This document shows, in pieces, positions 1-5,353 of a DNA stretch of 7,699 nt. The DNA comes from JBDSSS01 sp038224055. GTDB lineage: Bacteria > Actinomycetota > Actinomycetes > Actinomycetales > Dermatophilaceae. The stretch is from the NCBI GenBank assembly GCA_038224055.1, contig JBBRGO010000161.1, positions 1 to 7,699 of the forward strand, read 5' to 3'. The notes under the pieces were generated by a model. It saw nothing but the letters and a program-made list of their open reading frames with translations. It searched no databases and was not told the DNA's origin. Both the position numbers and the translations under genes were made by a program. The stretch's first letter is position 1, and every line of letters begins with the position of its first letter.

Positions 1-141
1 GGGCTGTCCGACATCTACGCGATCACCCCGCACGTGCGGTCCTTCGTGCTGCTCCAGCAGATCATGGGGATGCTCTACGTCGCGCTCGTCGTGGCCCGCC
101 TCGTCGGGCTCACCATCGCCCGGTTCCGCTCCCAGGCCTGA
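1..141 (+). CDS. C-terminal fragment of a two-TM potassium-channel-like protein (5' end outside window)
   Basis: The reading frame is open from base 1 and ends in TGA at 139-141, giving 46 residues of a C-terminus. It begins GLSDIYAITP and continues with a hydrophobic helix (MLYVALVVARLVGL) and a short basic tail (FRSQA). This layout matches the end of bacterial Ion_trans_2 pore modules: selectivity filter (usually GYGD), a short D-I-x-x-x-T-P loop, then the inner pore helix with 'LY.A.LVARLVG'. The protein would sit in the cytoplasmic membrane and conduct cations. Where the filter normally reads GYGD, this copy appears to read GLSD, so potassium selectivity is uncertain. No regulatory (RCK/TrkA-N) domain follows. 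The upstream helix and pore loop are outside the window, so the family call rests on this tail alone. It is convergent with the M19 gene, 15 bases away. Confidence 0.6.
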   Translation, partial: GLSDIYAITPHVRSFVLLQQIMGMLYVALVVARLVGLTIARFRSQA

Positions 142-160
142 GCCGGCCGGGGGCCCTCAG
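138..160. terminator. Hairpin spanning both stop codons of a convergent gene pair, possible bidirectional terminator
   Basis: CTGAG (138-142) is complementary to CTCAG (156-160). Inside it GGCC (145-148) pairs with GGCC (152-155), leaving a two-base bulge and a GGG loop. The two stop codons (TGA 139-141 and, on the minus strand, 157-159) lie opposite each other in the outer stem. There is no T-tract on either side, so this would be a weak or factor-assisted terminator at best. Part of the pairing (TGA/TCA) is automatic for any convergent TGA-TGA pair. Confidence 0.35.
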
Positions 161-1356
161 CCGTCGAGCTCGGCGATCGTCGCGACGCTCGCCGACCGGG
201 TCGCCCGCAGCTCCCGGGAGACCGCCTCGACGTCGCGCATGACGCGCAGGGTGTTGCCGCGCACGAGCCGGCCGAGGTCGTCGTCGGACCAGCCGAGCCC
301 CGCGAGGGCCGCGACGAGACGGGGGTAGCCGGCCACGTCCTCGAGGCCGACCGGGAAGGTGTCGGTCCCGTCGTAGTCACCGCCGAGACCGACGTGGTCG
401 ATGCCGGCGACGTCGCGCACGTGCTCGACGTGTGCGGCCACCTGCTCGATCGTCGCCTCCGGCTTAGGGTGGTCGCGCTGCCAACGGGTGGAGAAGGAGA
501 GGAACGCGACGAAGTCGCTGCCGCTGACCCCGGCGAGCTCGGCGGCGGCCACCGCCTCCTCGCGCCACCGGGCTGTCGCGGGGGAGACGAACTCCGGCAC
601 GAAGGTCACCATGGCGACGCCGCCGTTGCCCGGCAGCGCGGCGAGCACCTCGTCGGGCACGTTGCGCGGCACGTCGCAGAGGGCGCGCGCCGAGGAGTGG
701 CTGAAGATGACCGGCGCCGCGGTCGTCTCCAACGCGTCCCGCATCGTCGACGGGGCGACGTGGCTGAGGTCGACCATCATCCCCAGCCGGTTCATCTCGC
801 GGACGACCTCGCGGCCGAAGGCGGTCAGGCCGCCGGCCCGGGCCACGTCGGTGGCGGAGTCGGACCACGGGGTGTTGTCGTTGTGGGTCAGGGTCAGGTA
901 ACGCACCCCGAGGGCGTGCAGCTGCCGGAGCACCGCGAGGGAGGACCCGATCGAGTGACCGCCCTCGGCGCCGAGGAGCGAGGCGATCCGGCCGGAGGCG
1001 TTGGCGGCCTCCACCTCGTCCGCGGTGCGCGCGAGGGCGAGGTCGGCGGCATACGTCTCGATCATCCGGTGGACGCCGTCCACCTGCTCGAGGGTGGCCA
1101 CGACGGCCGCGCCCTCCGGGAGGGTGCTCGGGACGAAGACCGACCAGAACTGCGCCCCGACGCCTCCCGCCCGCAGTCGTGGGAGGTCGGTGTGCGTGGT
1201 CGCGACCGGACGGGAGATGTCGAGCCGGCCGAAGTCGTAGCCCGTCTGGCTGCGCGCCTCCCAGAGCAGGTCGTTGTGCCCGTCCACGAGCGGGTGACGG
1301 GCCAGGACGGTGCGGGCGCGCTCGAGGTGCGGGGGGCTGTCGGGCATGTCGGCCAT
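157..1356 (-). CDS. Membrane dipeptidase family (peptidase M19) zinc dipeptidase
   Basis: A complete 399-residue protein of the renal/membrane dipeptidase family, binuclear zinc amidohydrolase-fold enzymes that cleave dipeptides and often accept a D-residue at the C-terminal position. Metal-site motifs appear in the family order: VDGHND (H27, D29), GAEGGH with bridging E131, VDLSH (H199), IFSHSSARA (H220), and GLGGDYDGT near residue 340, which holds the catalytic-site Asp. Length is typical for the bacterial family. No signal peptide or membrane segment is seen, so it is probably cytoplasmic despite the name. I chose the ATG at 1356 because the homologous region begins soon after and a GAGGG lies about 10 bases upstream; the frame stays open far upstream, antisense to rimO, but that part has no family resemblance. 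The ATG at 1347 (residue 4) is an alternative start. It is divergent from rimO with 27 bases between start codons. The exact substrate cannot be read from sequence; a role in D-amino-acid or muropeptide dipeptide breakdown is inference. Confidence 0.93.
   Translation of the reverse strand: MADMPDSPPHLERARTVLARHPLVDGHNDLLWEARSQTGYDFGRLDISRPVATTHTDLPRLRAGGVGAQFWSVFVPSTLPEGAAVVATLEQVDGVHRMIETYAADLALARTADEVEAANASGRIASLLGAEGGHSIGSSLAVLRQLHALGVRYLTLTHNDNTPWSDSATDVARAGGLTAFGREVVREMNRLGMMVDLSHVAPSTMRDALETTAAPVIFSHSSARALCDVPRNVPDEVLAALPGNGGVAMVTFVPEFVSPATARWREEAVAAAELAGVSGSDFVAFLSFSTRWQRDHPKPEATIEQVAAHVEHVRDVAGIDHVGLGGDYDGTDTFPVGLEDVAGYPRLVAALAGLGWSDDDLGRLVRGNTLRVMRDVEAVSRELRATRSASVATIAELDG
1046..1054 (-). 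repeat. Copy 1 of the 9-mer GTATGCCGC
   Basis: It lies within the M19 gene, where it encodes Tyr-Ala-Ala with the rare TAT codon. Four copies of this 9-mer occur in the window (see findings). Confidence 0.5.
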
Positions 1357-1371
1357 TGAACACCCGCCCTC

Positions 1372-1377
1372 TAGAGT
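1372..1377 (+). promoter_or_regulatory. -10 hexamer TAGAGT placed for leaderless rimO transcription
   Basis: TAGAGT fits the actinobacterial TANNNT -10 pattern and ends exactly 6 bases before the rimO ATG at 1384. Initiation about 7 bases after the hexamer would fall on the A of the ATG, giving a leaderless mRNA. There is no Shine-Dalgarno sequence between the hexamer and the start, which supports this reading. A TTGAAC at 1356-1361 looks like a -35 box, but its 10-base spacing is too short for a normal one. The M19 start is only 27 bases away on the other strand, so the regulatory space is very compact. Confidence 0.5.
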
Positions 1378-1383
1378 GGGCGC

Positions 1384-2844
1384 ATGACCCCGCCGGACAA
1401 GAGCGTCGCCCTCGTCACCCTCGGGTGCACCCGGAACGAGGTCGACTCGGAGGAGCTCGCGGGGCGCCTGCTCGCCGAGGGCTGGCGGCTCGTCGACGAC
1501 GCGGCCGAGGCCGACGTCGCGGTCGTCAACACGTGCGGCTTCGTCGAGCAGGCGAAGAAGGACTCCATCGACGCGCTGCTCGAGGCCTCCGACCTCAAGG
1601 GCGGCGCCGGCCGGACCCAGAAGGTGGTCGCTGTCGGGTGCCTCGCCGAGCGCTACGGCGAGCAGCTCGCCGACCAGCTGCCCGAGGCCGACGCCGTGCT
1701 CGGCTTCGACTCCTACCGCGACATGTCGACCCACCTGCAGACCATCCTCGCCGGTGGCCACGTCGCGAGCCACACGCCCGGCGACCGTCGCCGGCTGCTG
1801 CCGCTCACGCCTTCCGCGCGACAGGACGAGGCGACTCGGGTCGCCGTCCCCGGGCACGGCGACAACCTCGCCGACGCCGTCGACGAGGGCGTCCCCGTGC
1901 CGGCCAGCGGTCCTCGCGTCGTCCGGGCCCGGCTCGACGGGCGCCCCTGGGCGCCCCTCAAGATCGCCTCCGGCTGCGACCGACGCTGTTCGGTCTGCGC
2001 GATCCCGATGTTCCGCGGGGCCTTCGTGTCCCGCCGCCCGACCGACATCGTGGCCGAGGCGCGGTGGCTCGCGGAGCGCGGCGTCAAGGAGCTCTTCCTC
2101 GTCTCCGAGAACTCCACGTCCTACGGCAAGGACCTCGGCGACCTCGGGCTCCTCGAGAAGCTGCTGCCCGAGCTCACCGCGATCGACGGCATCGAGTGGG
2201 TGCGGGTGTCCTACCTCCAGCCCGCCGAGATCCGCCCCGGACTGCTCACGGCGATGGCTCAGACGCCCGGTGTCGTGCCCTACTACGACATCTCCTTCCA
2301 GCACGCCTCCGAGACGCTGCTCCGCTCGATGCGGCGCTTCGGCTCCCGGGCGGCCTTCCTGGACCTGCTCGCCCGCGTCCGCGCCTCCTCGCCCGAGGCG
2401 GGCATCCGCTGCAATGTCATCGTCGGCTTCCCGGGCGAGACCGAGGACGACGTGGACGAGCTCGAGGCCTTCCTCACCGAGGCCCGCCTCGACGTCGTCG
2501 GCGTCTTCGGCTACTCCGACGAGGACGGCACCGAGGCGGAGACGTATGCCGCAAAGCTGGCCGCCGAGGTCATCGACGAGCGGGTCGACCGGATGACCCG
2601 CCTCGTCGAGGAGCTCACCGCACAACGCGCGGAGGAGCGGGTCGGCGAGCTCGTCGAGGTCCTCGTCGAAGAGATCGACGAGGACGGCACGGTCACCGGC
2701 CGCACCCCCTTCCAGGGGCCGGACGTCGACGGTTCGACGATCATCCGGTTGCCGCAGGGTGTCCCCGTCCCGGCCGTCGGCGAGATCGTCACGGTCCTCG
2801 TCGTCGACACCGAGGGAATCGATCTCGTCGCGGAACCGCGATGA
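1384..2844 (+). CDS. rimO: Ribosomal protein S12 (aspartate) methylthiotransferase RimO
   Basis: A 486-residue radical-SAM methylthiotransferase. RimO adds a methylthio group to the beta-carbon of a conserved aspartate of ribosomal protein S12, using two [4Fe-4S] clusters. The N-terminal UPF0004 domain shows its three cluster cysteines, C15 (TLGCTRNEVDSE), C51 (NTCGF) and C86 (VGCLAERY). The radical-SAM CxxxCxxC is C198-C202-C205 (GCDRRCSVC), followed by RimO-like AIPMFRGAFVSRRP and LFLVSENSTSYGKDLGD, which separate it from the tRNA-modifying MiaB. A C-terminal TRAM region starts near residue 420. A hydrophilic stretch of about 55 residues lies between the two cluster regions (about 140-195); it looks like the longer actinobacterial form rather than a defect. 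The ATG at 1384 is chosen because the conserved N-terminus starts at once and a -10 box sits at leaderless distance. It is the first gene of the rimO-pgsA-cinA-clgR operon, and its TGA overlaps the pgsA ATG (ATGA). Confidence 0.96.
   Translation: MTPPDKSVALVTLGCTRNEVDSEELAGRLLAEGWRLVDDAAEADVAVVNTCGFVEQAKKDSIDALLEASDLKGGAGRTQKVVAVGCLAERYGEQLADQLPEADAVLGFDSYRDMSTHLQTILAGGHVASHTPGDRRRLLPLTPSARQDEATRVAVPGHGDNLADAVDEGVPVPASGPRVVRARLDGRPWAPLKIASGCDRRCSVCAIPMFRGAFVSRRPTDIVAEARWLAERGVKELFLVSENSTSYGKDLGDLGLLEKLLPELTAIDGIEWVRVSYLQPAEIRPGLLTAMAQTPGVVPYYDISFQHASETLLRSMRRFGSRAAFLDLLARVRASSPEAGIRCNVIVGFPGETEDDVDELEAFLTEARLDVVGVFGYSDEDGTEAETYAAKLAAEVIDERVDRMTRLVEELTAQRAEERVGELVEVLVEEIDEDGTVTGRTPFQGPDVDGSTIIRLPQGVPVPAVGEIVTVLVVDTEGIDLVAEPR
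2544..2552 (+). repeat. Copy 2 of the 9-mer GTATGCCGC
   Basis: It lies within rimO, again encoding Tyr-Ala-Ala. This is the only TAT codon in rimO; the other Tyr codons there are TAC. Confidence 0.5.
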
Positions 2845-3485
2845 GCCCGCACGCGGGTGAGGGTCCGGCGCCGCGGCCGACCGCGTGGAACGTGCCGAAC
2901 GCCCTCACCGTCCTGCGGATCCTGCTCGTGCCGGTCTACGGCGCGCTCCTGCTCCACGACGACGGGGCGCAGCCCTGGTGGCGCACCACGGCGTGGGTGG
3001 TCTTCGTCGTGGCGGCGGTCACCGACGGCCTCGACGGCAAGCTCGCGCGCAGCCGGGGCCAGATCACGAACTTCGGCAAGGTCGCCGACCCGATCGCGGA
3101 CAAGGCCCTCACCGGCATGGCGTTCATCGGACTGTCACTGCTCGGCTCGATCTGGTGGTGGGTCACCGTCGTGATCCTCGTGCGTGAGTTCGGGATCACG
3201 CTGCTGCGCTTCCTCGTCATCCGCCACGGCGTCATGCCGGCCGGGCGGGGCGGCAAGCTCAAGACGATGCTCCAGACGCTCTCGCTCGCCGCGCTCACCT
3301 TCCCGCTCTGGGTCCTGCCCCTCGCCGAAGTCTGGCGGTGGGCGGCCTACGCCGTCCTCGCCGCCGCCTTCGTCGTGACGGTCGCGAGCGGGGTCGACTA
3401 CGTCTTCAAGGCCGTCCGGCTCCGCGAGACGAGCGAGCGCACCCGGGCCCGCCGGGCGGGCCGTCGAGCCGCGACGAAGGACTGA
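2841..3485 (+). CDS. pgsA: CDP-diacylglycerol--glycerol-3-phosphate 3-phosphatidyltransferase (PgsA family)
   Basis: A 214-residue integral membrane enzyme of the CDP-alcohol phosphatidyltransferase family. The expected reaction is CDP-diacylglycerol + glycerol-3-phosphate to phosphatidylglycerophosphate, the committed step to phosphatidylglycerol and cardiolipin. The full signature DxxDGxxAR-x8-GxxxDxxxD is present (D62, D65, G66, A69, R70, G79, D83, D87). Upstream NVPNALTVLRILLVPVY (17-33) is the typical first segment; further hydrophobic segments lie at about 46-62, 90-120, 145-165 and 170-190. The C-terminus is strongly basic. The start is the ATG overlapping the rimO stop by 4 bases; no good Shine-Dalgarno is visible, so translation is probably coupled to rimO. 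The neighbour order rimO-pgsA-cinA-clgR is widespread in actinobacteria and supports the assignment. Other CDP-alcohol transferases (e.g. phosphatidylinositol phosphate synthase) share the motif, so the acceptor alcohol is inferred from overall resemblance and context. Confidence 0.92.
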   Translation: MSPHAGEGPAPRPTAWNVPNALTVLRILLVPVYGALLLHDDGAQPWWRTTAWVVFVVAAVTDGLDGKLARSRGQITNFGKVADPIADKALTGMAFIGLSLLGSIWWWVTVVILVREFGITLLRFLVIRHGVMPAGRGGKLKTMLQTLSLAALTFPLWVLPLAEVWRWAAYAVLAAAFVVTVASGVDYVFKAVRLRETSERTRARRAGRRAATKD

Positions 3486-3487
3486 CG

Positions 3488-4084
3488 GTGTCGCCGTCGA
3501 GCAGCCCCGTCGACGGGCTCGTCGCGGACCTCGTGGCGGACCTCGTGGCGGACCTCGTGGCCCGGCTCACCACCGCGGGCGAGACGGTGGCCTGCGCGGA
3601 GTCCCTCACGGCGGGTCTCGTGGCGGCGACGATCGCCGACGTCCCGGGTGCCTCGGTCGTGCTGCGTGGTGGTGTCGTGGCGTATGCCGCCGACCTCAAG
3701 GTCGCGCTGCTCGGTGTCGCACCGGAGCTGCTCGACGAGCGAGGCACCGTCGATCCGGCCGTGGCGGCAGCGATGGCCGAGGGGGTCCGGGAGCGGCTCG
3801 GCGCCACGTGGGGGCTCGCGACGACCGGGGTCGCCGGCCCGGGGCCGTCCGAGGGCAAGCGAGCCGGGACGGCCCACGTGGCGGTGGCGGGTCCGTCGGG
3901 AACACGCACCGAGGATCTGCGGTTGACCGGGTCGCGGAGTGTGGTCCGTGCGTCCACCGTCGCCGCGGTCCTCTCCCTCGCCCTCGCCCAGACCCGCCGG
4001 GAGCACCAAACCCCTGCCGTCCCGACGGTCGTGGGGGGTACGGTGGGGGCTACCGCACCGCGCCGGGCCAGAGATGGCTCATGA
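3488..4084 (+). CDS. cinA: CinA C-terminal domain protein, nicotinamide-nucleotide amidohydrolase (PncC-type)
   Basis: A 198-residue protein consisting only of the CinA C-terminal domain; the N-terminal MoCF-like domain of full-length CinA is absent, as often in actinobacteria. Characterised relatives deamidate NMN to nicotinic acid mononucleotide in the pyridine nucleotide cycle. Conserved blocks are VACAESLTAGL (S39 at the conserved active-site serine position), GGVVAYAADLKVALLGV (Y66, K71), and TTGVAGPGPSEGKRAGTAHVAV. The GTG at 3488 is chosen because GAAGGA (3476-3481) lies 6 bases upstream, over the end of pgsA; the gap to pgsA is 2 bases. The N-terminus carries a 12-bp tandem repeat giving LVAD three times, then LVAR. 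Only the last unit before the core resembles the usual family start. About 28 residues after the expected domain end (from REHQTP) look unconserved and overlie a possible clgR promoter. The DNA-competence role in the CinA name is not implied here. Confidence 0.9.
   Translation: MSPSSSPVDGLVADLVADLVADLVARLTTAGETVACAESLTAGLVAATIADVPGASVVLRGGVVAYAADLKVALLGVAPELLDERGTVDPAVAAAMAEGVRERLGATWGLATTGVAGPGPSEGKRAGTAHVAVAGPSGTRTEDLRLTGSRSVVRASTVAAVLSLALAQTRREHQTPAVPTVVGGTVGATAPRRARDGS
3518..3565 (+). repeat. Four tandem copies of a 12-bp unit in the 5' end of cinA
   Basis: Units start at 3518, 3530, 3542 and 3554. Units 2 and 3 are identical (CTCGTGGCGGAC), unit 1 differs at one base, and unit 4 keeps CTCGTGGC and then diverges. 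In frame they encode LVAD, LVAD, LVAD, LVAR. The array is in-frame and near-perfect, so gain or loss of a unit by slippage would preserve the reading frame. Confidence 0.85.
3682..3690 (+). repeat. Copy 3 of the 9-mer GTATGCCGC
   Basis: It lies within cinA, encoding Tyr-Ala-Ala (Y66 region) with TAT in place of the usual TAC. Confidence 0.5.
3899..3924 (+). promoter_or_regulatory. ECF-sigma-like promoter GGAAC-N18-GTT inside cinA, ahead of clgR
   Basis: GGAAC (3899-3903) and GTT (3922-3924) are separated by exactly 18 bases. This resembles promoters of the SigR/SigH/SigE class of actinobacterial ECF sigma factors. Transcription would start near 3930-3935, leaving a leader of about 175 bases before the clgR ATG at 4107. 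As far as I recall, clgR genes in corynebacteria and mycobacteria are under ECF (SigH/SigE) stress control, so the location makes sense. The match is short, lies in coding sequence, and could be chance. Confidence 0.4.
4039..4044 (+). promoter_or_regulatory. Possible housekeeping -10 (TACGGT) upstream of clgR
   Basis: TACGGT fits TANNNT and lies about 62 bases before the clgR start, within the poorly conserved tail of cinA. No convincing -35 hexamer is seen at 16-19 bases upstream. If real, it would give clgR a promoter independent of rimO. Confidence 0.2.
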
Positions 4085-4110
4085 CCGACGACTGGAGGAG
4101 GACGGCATGA
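4081..4110 (+). CDS. Nine-residue mini-ORF (MTDDWRRTA) bridging cinA and clgR
   Basis: The ATG at 4081-4083 overlaps the cinA stop (TGA 4082-4084), and its own TGA (4108-4110) overlaps the clgR ATG (4107-4109). Both junctions are therefore ATGA. Two consecutive AGG arginine codons within it also form the core of the clgR Shine-Dalgarno. There is no strong ribosome site for the mini-ORF itself, so translation would depend on reinitiation after cinA. It could act as a relay coupling clgR translation to cinA. Whether it is translated is unknown; such a short ORF can arise by chance. Confidence 0.3.
   Translation: MTDDWRRTA
4094..4101 (+). promoter_or_regulatory. Strong Shine-Dalgarno (GGAGGAGG) for clgR
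   Basis: GGAGGAGG lies 5 bases before the ATG at 4107 and fixes the clgR start. It is the strongest ribosome site in the window, in contrast to the leaderless or coupled genes around it. Confidence 0.85.
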
Positions 4111-4400
4111 CCCTCTTGCGACGCGAGCTCGGCGACGTCCTTCGCGAGCGCCGCCGGTCCCAGGGCCGCACGCTGCGCGAGGTGTCCGCCACCGCCTCGG
4201 TGTCCCTCGGCTATCTCAGCGAGGTGGAGCGCGGCGAGAAGGAGGCTTCCTCCGAGCTGCTGGCCTCGATCTGCGGGGCCCTCGAGCTGCCGCTGTCACA
4301 GGTCCTCATCGACGTCTCGAGCCGGATGGCCGAGTCCGAGGGGCTCGCGGCCCCGGTCCCGCTGCGCGTGCGCGCCGAGGACGCCGTCGCCGCAGCCTGA
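4107..4400 (+). CDS. clgR: Clp gene regulator ClgR, XRE-family transcription activator
   Basis: A 97-residue DNA-binding protein. Residues 4-70 form a Cro/CI (XRE) helix-turn-helix with the ClgR-typical core GRTLREVSATASVSLGYLSEVERGEKEASSELLASICGALELPLSQVL (20-67); the recognition helix is around 31-42. Known ClgR proteins of Streptomyces, Corynebacterium and Mycobacterium activate clpP, clpC, lon and related protein-quality-control genes. The C-terminus ends in AVAAA; in Streptomyces, terminal alanines mark ClgR for ClpP-dependent turnover, so the same feedback is likely here. Its position directly after pgsA-cinA matches the conserved actinobacterial arrangement. The start is set by a strong Shine-Dalgarno at 4094-4101. 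Possible local promoters are an ECF-like site at 3899-3924 and a -10 at 4039. I did not find a convincing ClgR operator upstream, so autoregulation is not shown. Confidence 0.93.
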   Translation: MTLLRRELGDVLRERRRSQGRTLREVSATASVSLGYLSEVERGEKEASSELLASICGALELPLSQVLIDVSSRMAESEGLAAPVPLRVRAEDAVAAA

Positions 4401-4453
4401 CCCGGTTGCCTCGGCGCTTCCCGCGTCCCCGCGGGGCGTCGACCCTGCGGCGC

Positions 4454-4459
4454 TACGCT
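4454..4459 (+). promoter_or_regulatory. -10 hexamer TACGCT placed for leaderless transcription of the serine hydrolase
   Basis: TACGCT is a strong TANNNT -10 match ending 6 bases before the GTG at 4466, so the transcript would start on or next to the start codon. No Shine-Dalgarno is present. The 65 bases from 4401 to 4465 hold this element, a GC palindrome (CCCCGCGGGG, 4427-4436) and nothing else recognisable. No clear -35 is seen. This makes the serine hydrolase/epimerase pair a transcription unit separate from clgR. Confidence 0.5.
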
Positions 4460-4465
4460 GCCCCG

Positions 4466-5353
4466 GTGTCTTCTCTCGCCGTCGATCCCGCCGTCCTGGA
4501 CGCCCTGCACACCCGCCTCGACGCAGTCTGCGGACCTCGTCGTCGGTCCGGGGCCGGTCCCGGGGGTGAGGTGTCGGTGTGGTGGGGCGACCTCGAGGGG
4601 CGCGTCCTGTTCGAGCGGGACGCCGCGCGCGGGCACTACGCCGCCTCGACGATGAAGCTGCCCCTCGTCCTCGCCGCCCAGCGGCAGGTGGTGCGCGGCG
4701 AGCTCGACCTCGCCGAGCCCGTGACCGTGCACAACCGCTTCTCGTCGGTGGCCGACGGGTCGGTCTTCGCCATGGACGAGGACGACGACCAGGACCCCGA
4801 GACCTGGGCCGCCCTCGGCGGCACCCGGACCGTGGCCGAGCTCGTCGAGCACGCGATCACCCGGTCGGGCAACCTCGCGACCAACCTCCTGCTCGACCGG
4901 GTCGGTCTCGAGGAGGTGGCGGCGGTCCTCGCCGCGGCGCGCTGCTCGTCGGAGACGGTCGTGGGGCGAGGGATCGAGGACGTCGTCGCCCGGGAGGCCG
5001 GCGTGACCAACACCGTGACGGCCGCGGACCTCGGCAGCCTGCTGGCAGCCGTGGGCAGACGCGACCCCGCCCTGGGCGGCGAACCGGTCTGCGGCCCCGT
5101 CGAGGAGGTCCTTGCGAGGCAGCTGCACCGCAACCAGGTCCCCGCCGGCCTCCCGGAGGGGACGCCCACCGCGAGCAAGTCCGGCTGGGTGACCGGGGTG
5201 TCGCACGACGGGTGCCTCGTCCGGCCGGTATCGGGTCCGCCGTCGGTCATCGCGGTCTGCACGACGATCGACCTCGACGAGGACGCCGCCGCAGCACTCG
5301 TCGCCTCCGTCGCACACGACCTCTGGGCGGCTCTCACGGGGGAGGCCGCGTGA
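4466..5353 (+). CDS. Class A beta-lactamase-fold serine hydrolase (Beta-lactamase2 type)
   Basis: A protein of 295 residues from the GTG at 4466. It carries the three active-site elements of the penicillin-binding/class A fold: SxxK as S61-T-M-K64, the SxN-type motif as S134-G-N136 (SGNLATN), and the K[ST]G triad as K238-S-G240 (SKSGWVTG), followed by SHDG. A TNTVTAADL block resembles the N-T-A-D-L of Beta-lactamase2 proteins. There is no signal peptide or lipobox, so it is predicted cytoplasmic; this argues against a secreted drug-resistance beta-lactamase. An acidic stretch (MDEDDDQDPE, 103-112) sits before the SGN block. An in-frame TTG at 4406 would add 20 residues, but that extension is arginine/proline-rich, overlaps the -10 box and looks non-coding. 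Its stop overlaps the epimerase start (GTGA), so the two are co-translated. Inference: an amidase or peptidase on D-residue-containing peptides, feeding or fed by the epimerase. The substrate is unknown. Confidence 0.88.
   Translation: MSSLAVDPAVLDALHTRLDAVCGPRRRSGAGPGGEVSVWWGDLEGRVLFERDAARGHYAASTMKLPLVLAAQRQVVRGELDLAEPVTVHNRFSSVADGSVFAMDEDDDQDPETWAALGGTRTVAELVEHAITRSGNLATNLLLDRVGLEEVAAVLAAARCSSETVVGRGIEDVVAREAGVTNTVTAADLGSLLAAVGRRDPALGGEPVCGPVEEVLARQLHRNQVPAGLPEGTPTASKSGWVTGVSHDGCLVRPVSGPPSVIAVCTTIDLDEDAAAALVASVAHDLWAALTGEAA

Noticed and set aside
394..1359. 321-codon plus-strand frame opposite the M19 gene
   Set aside because: The M19 protein has all its metal-site motifs in the minus frame; this frame is His/Gly/Val/Glu-rich shadow.
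157..2625. Very long minus-strand frame (822 codons) extending the M19 gene across rimO
   Set aside because: The part beyond 1356 is antisense to rimO, has low-complexity Gly/Arg/Val/Asp composition and no family resemblance; such shadows are common in GC-rich DNA. The M19 domain starts at 1356.
1179..2840. Plus-strand frame running through rimO into pgsA (possible fusion)
   Set aside because: The upstream part is Arg/Pro/Ala-rich out-of-frame translation of the M19 antisense and rimO; PgsA begins properly at 2841.
2887..2912. GGAAC-N18-GTC near the start of pgsA, resembling an ECF promoter
   Set aside because: The -10 element is GTC rather than GTT and the site is in conserved coding sequence; not supported.
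4427..4436. CCCCGCGGGG palindrome between clgR and the serine hydrolase as a terminator
   Set aside because: It is only 10 bp with no loop and no T-tract; such palindromes are expected by chance in this GC content.
4406..4465. TTG start at 4406 adding 20 residues to the serine hydrolase
   Set aside because: The extension is Arg/Pro-rich, lacks a ribosome site and contains the -10 box that points to the GTG at 4466.
4211..5317. 368-codon minus-strand frame opposite clgR and the serine hydrolase
   Set aside because: Low-complexity Gly/Arg/Asp composition, no domain; the plus-strand genes carry clear motifs.
4579..5349. Upstream in-frame extension of the epimerase through the serine hydrolase
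   Set aside because: The Arg/Pro/Gly-rich translation is a shadow; the epimerase starts at the GTG overlapping the hydrolase stop.
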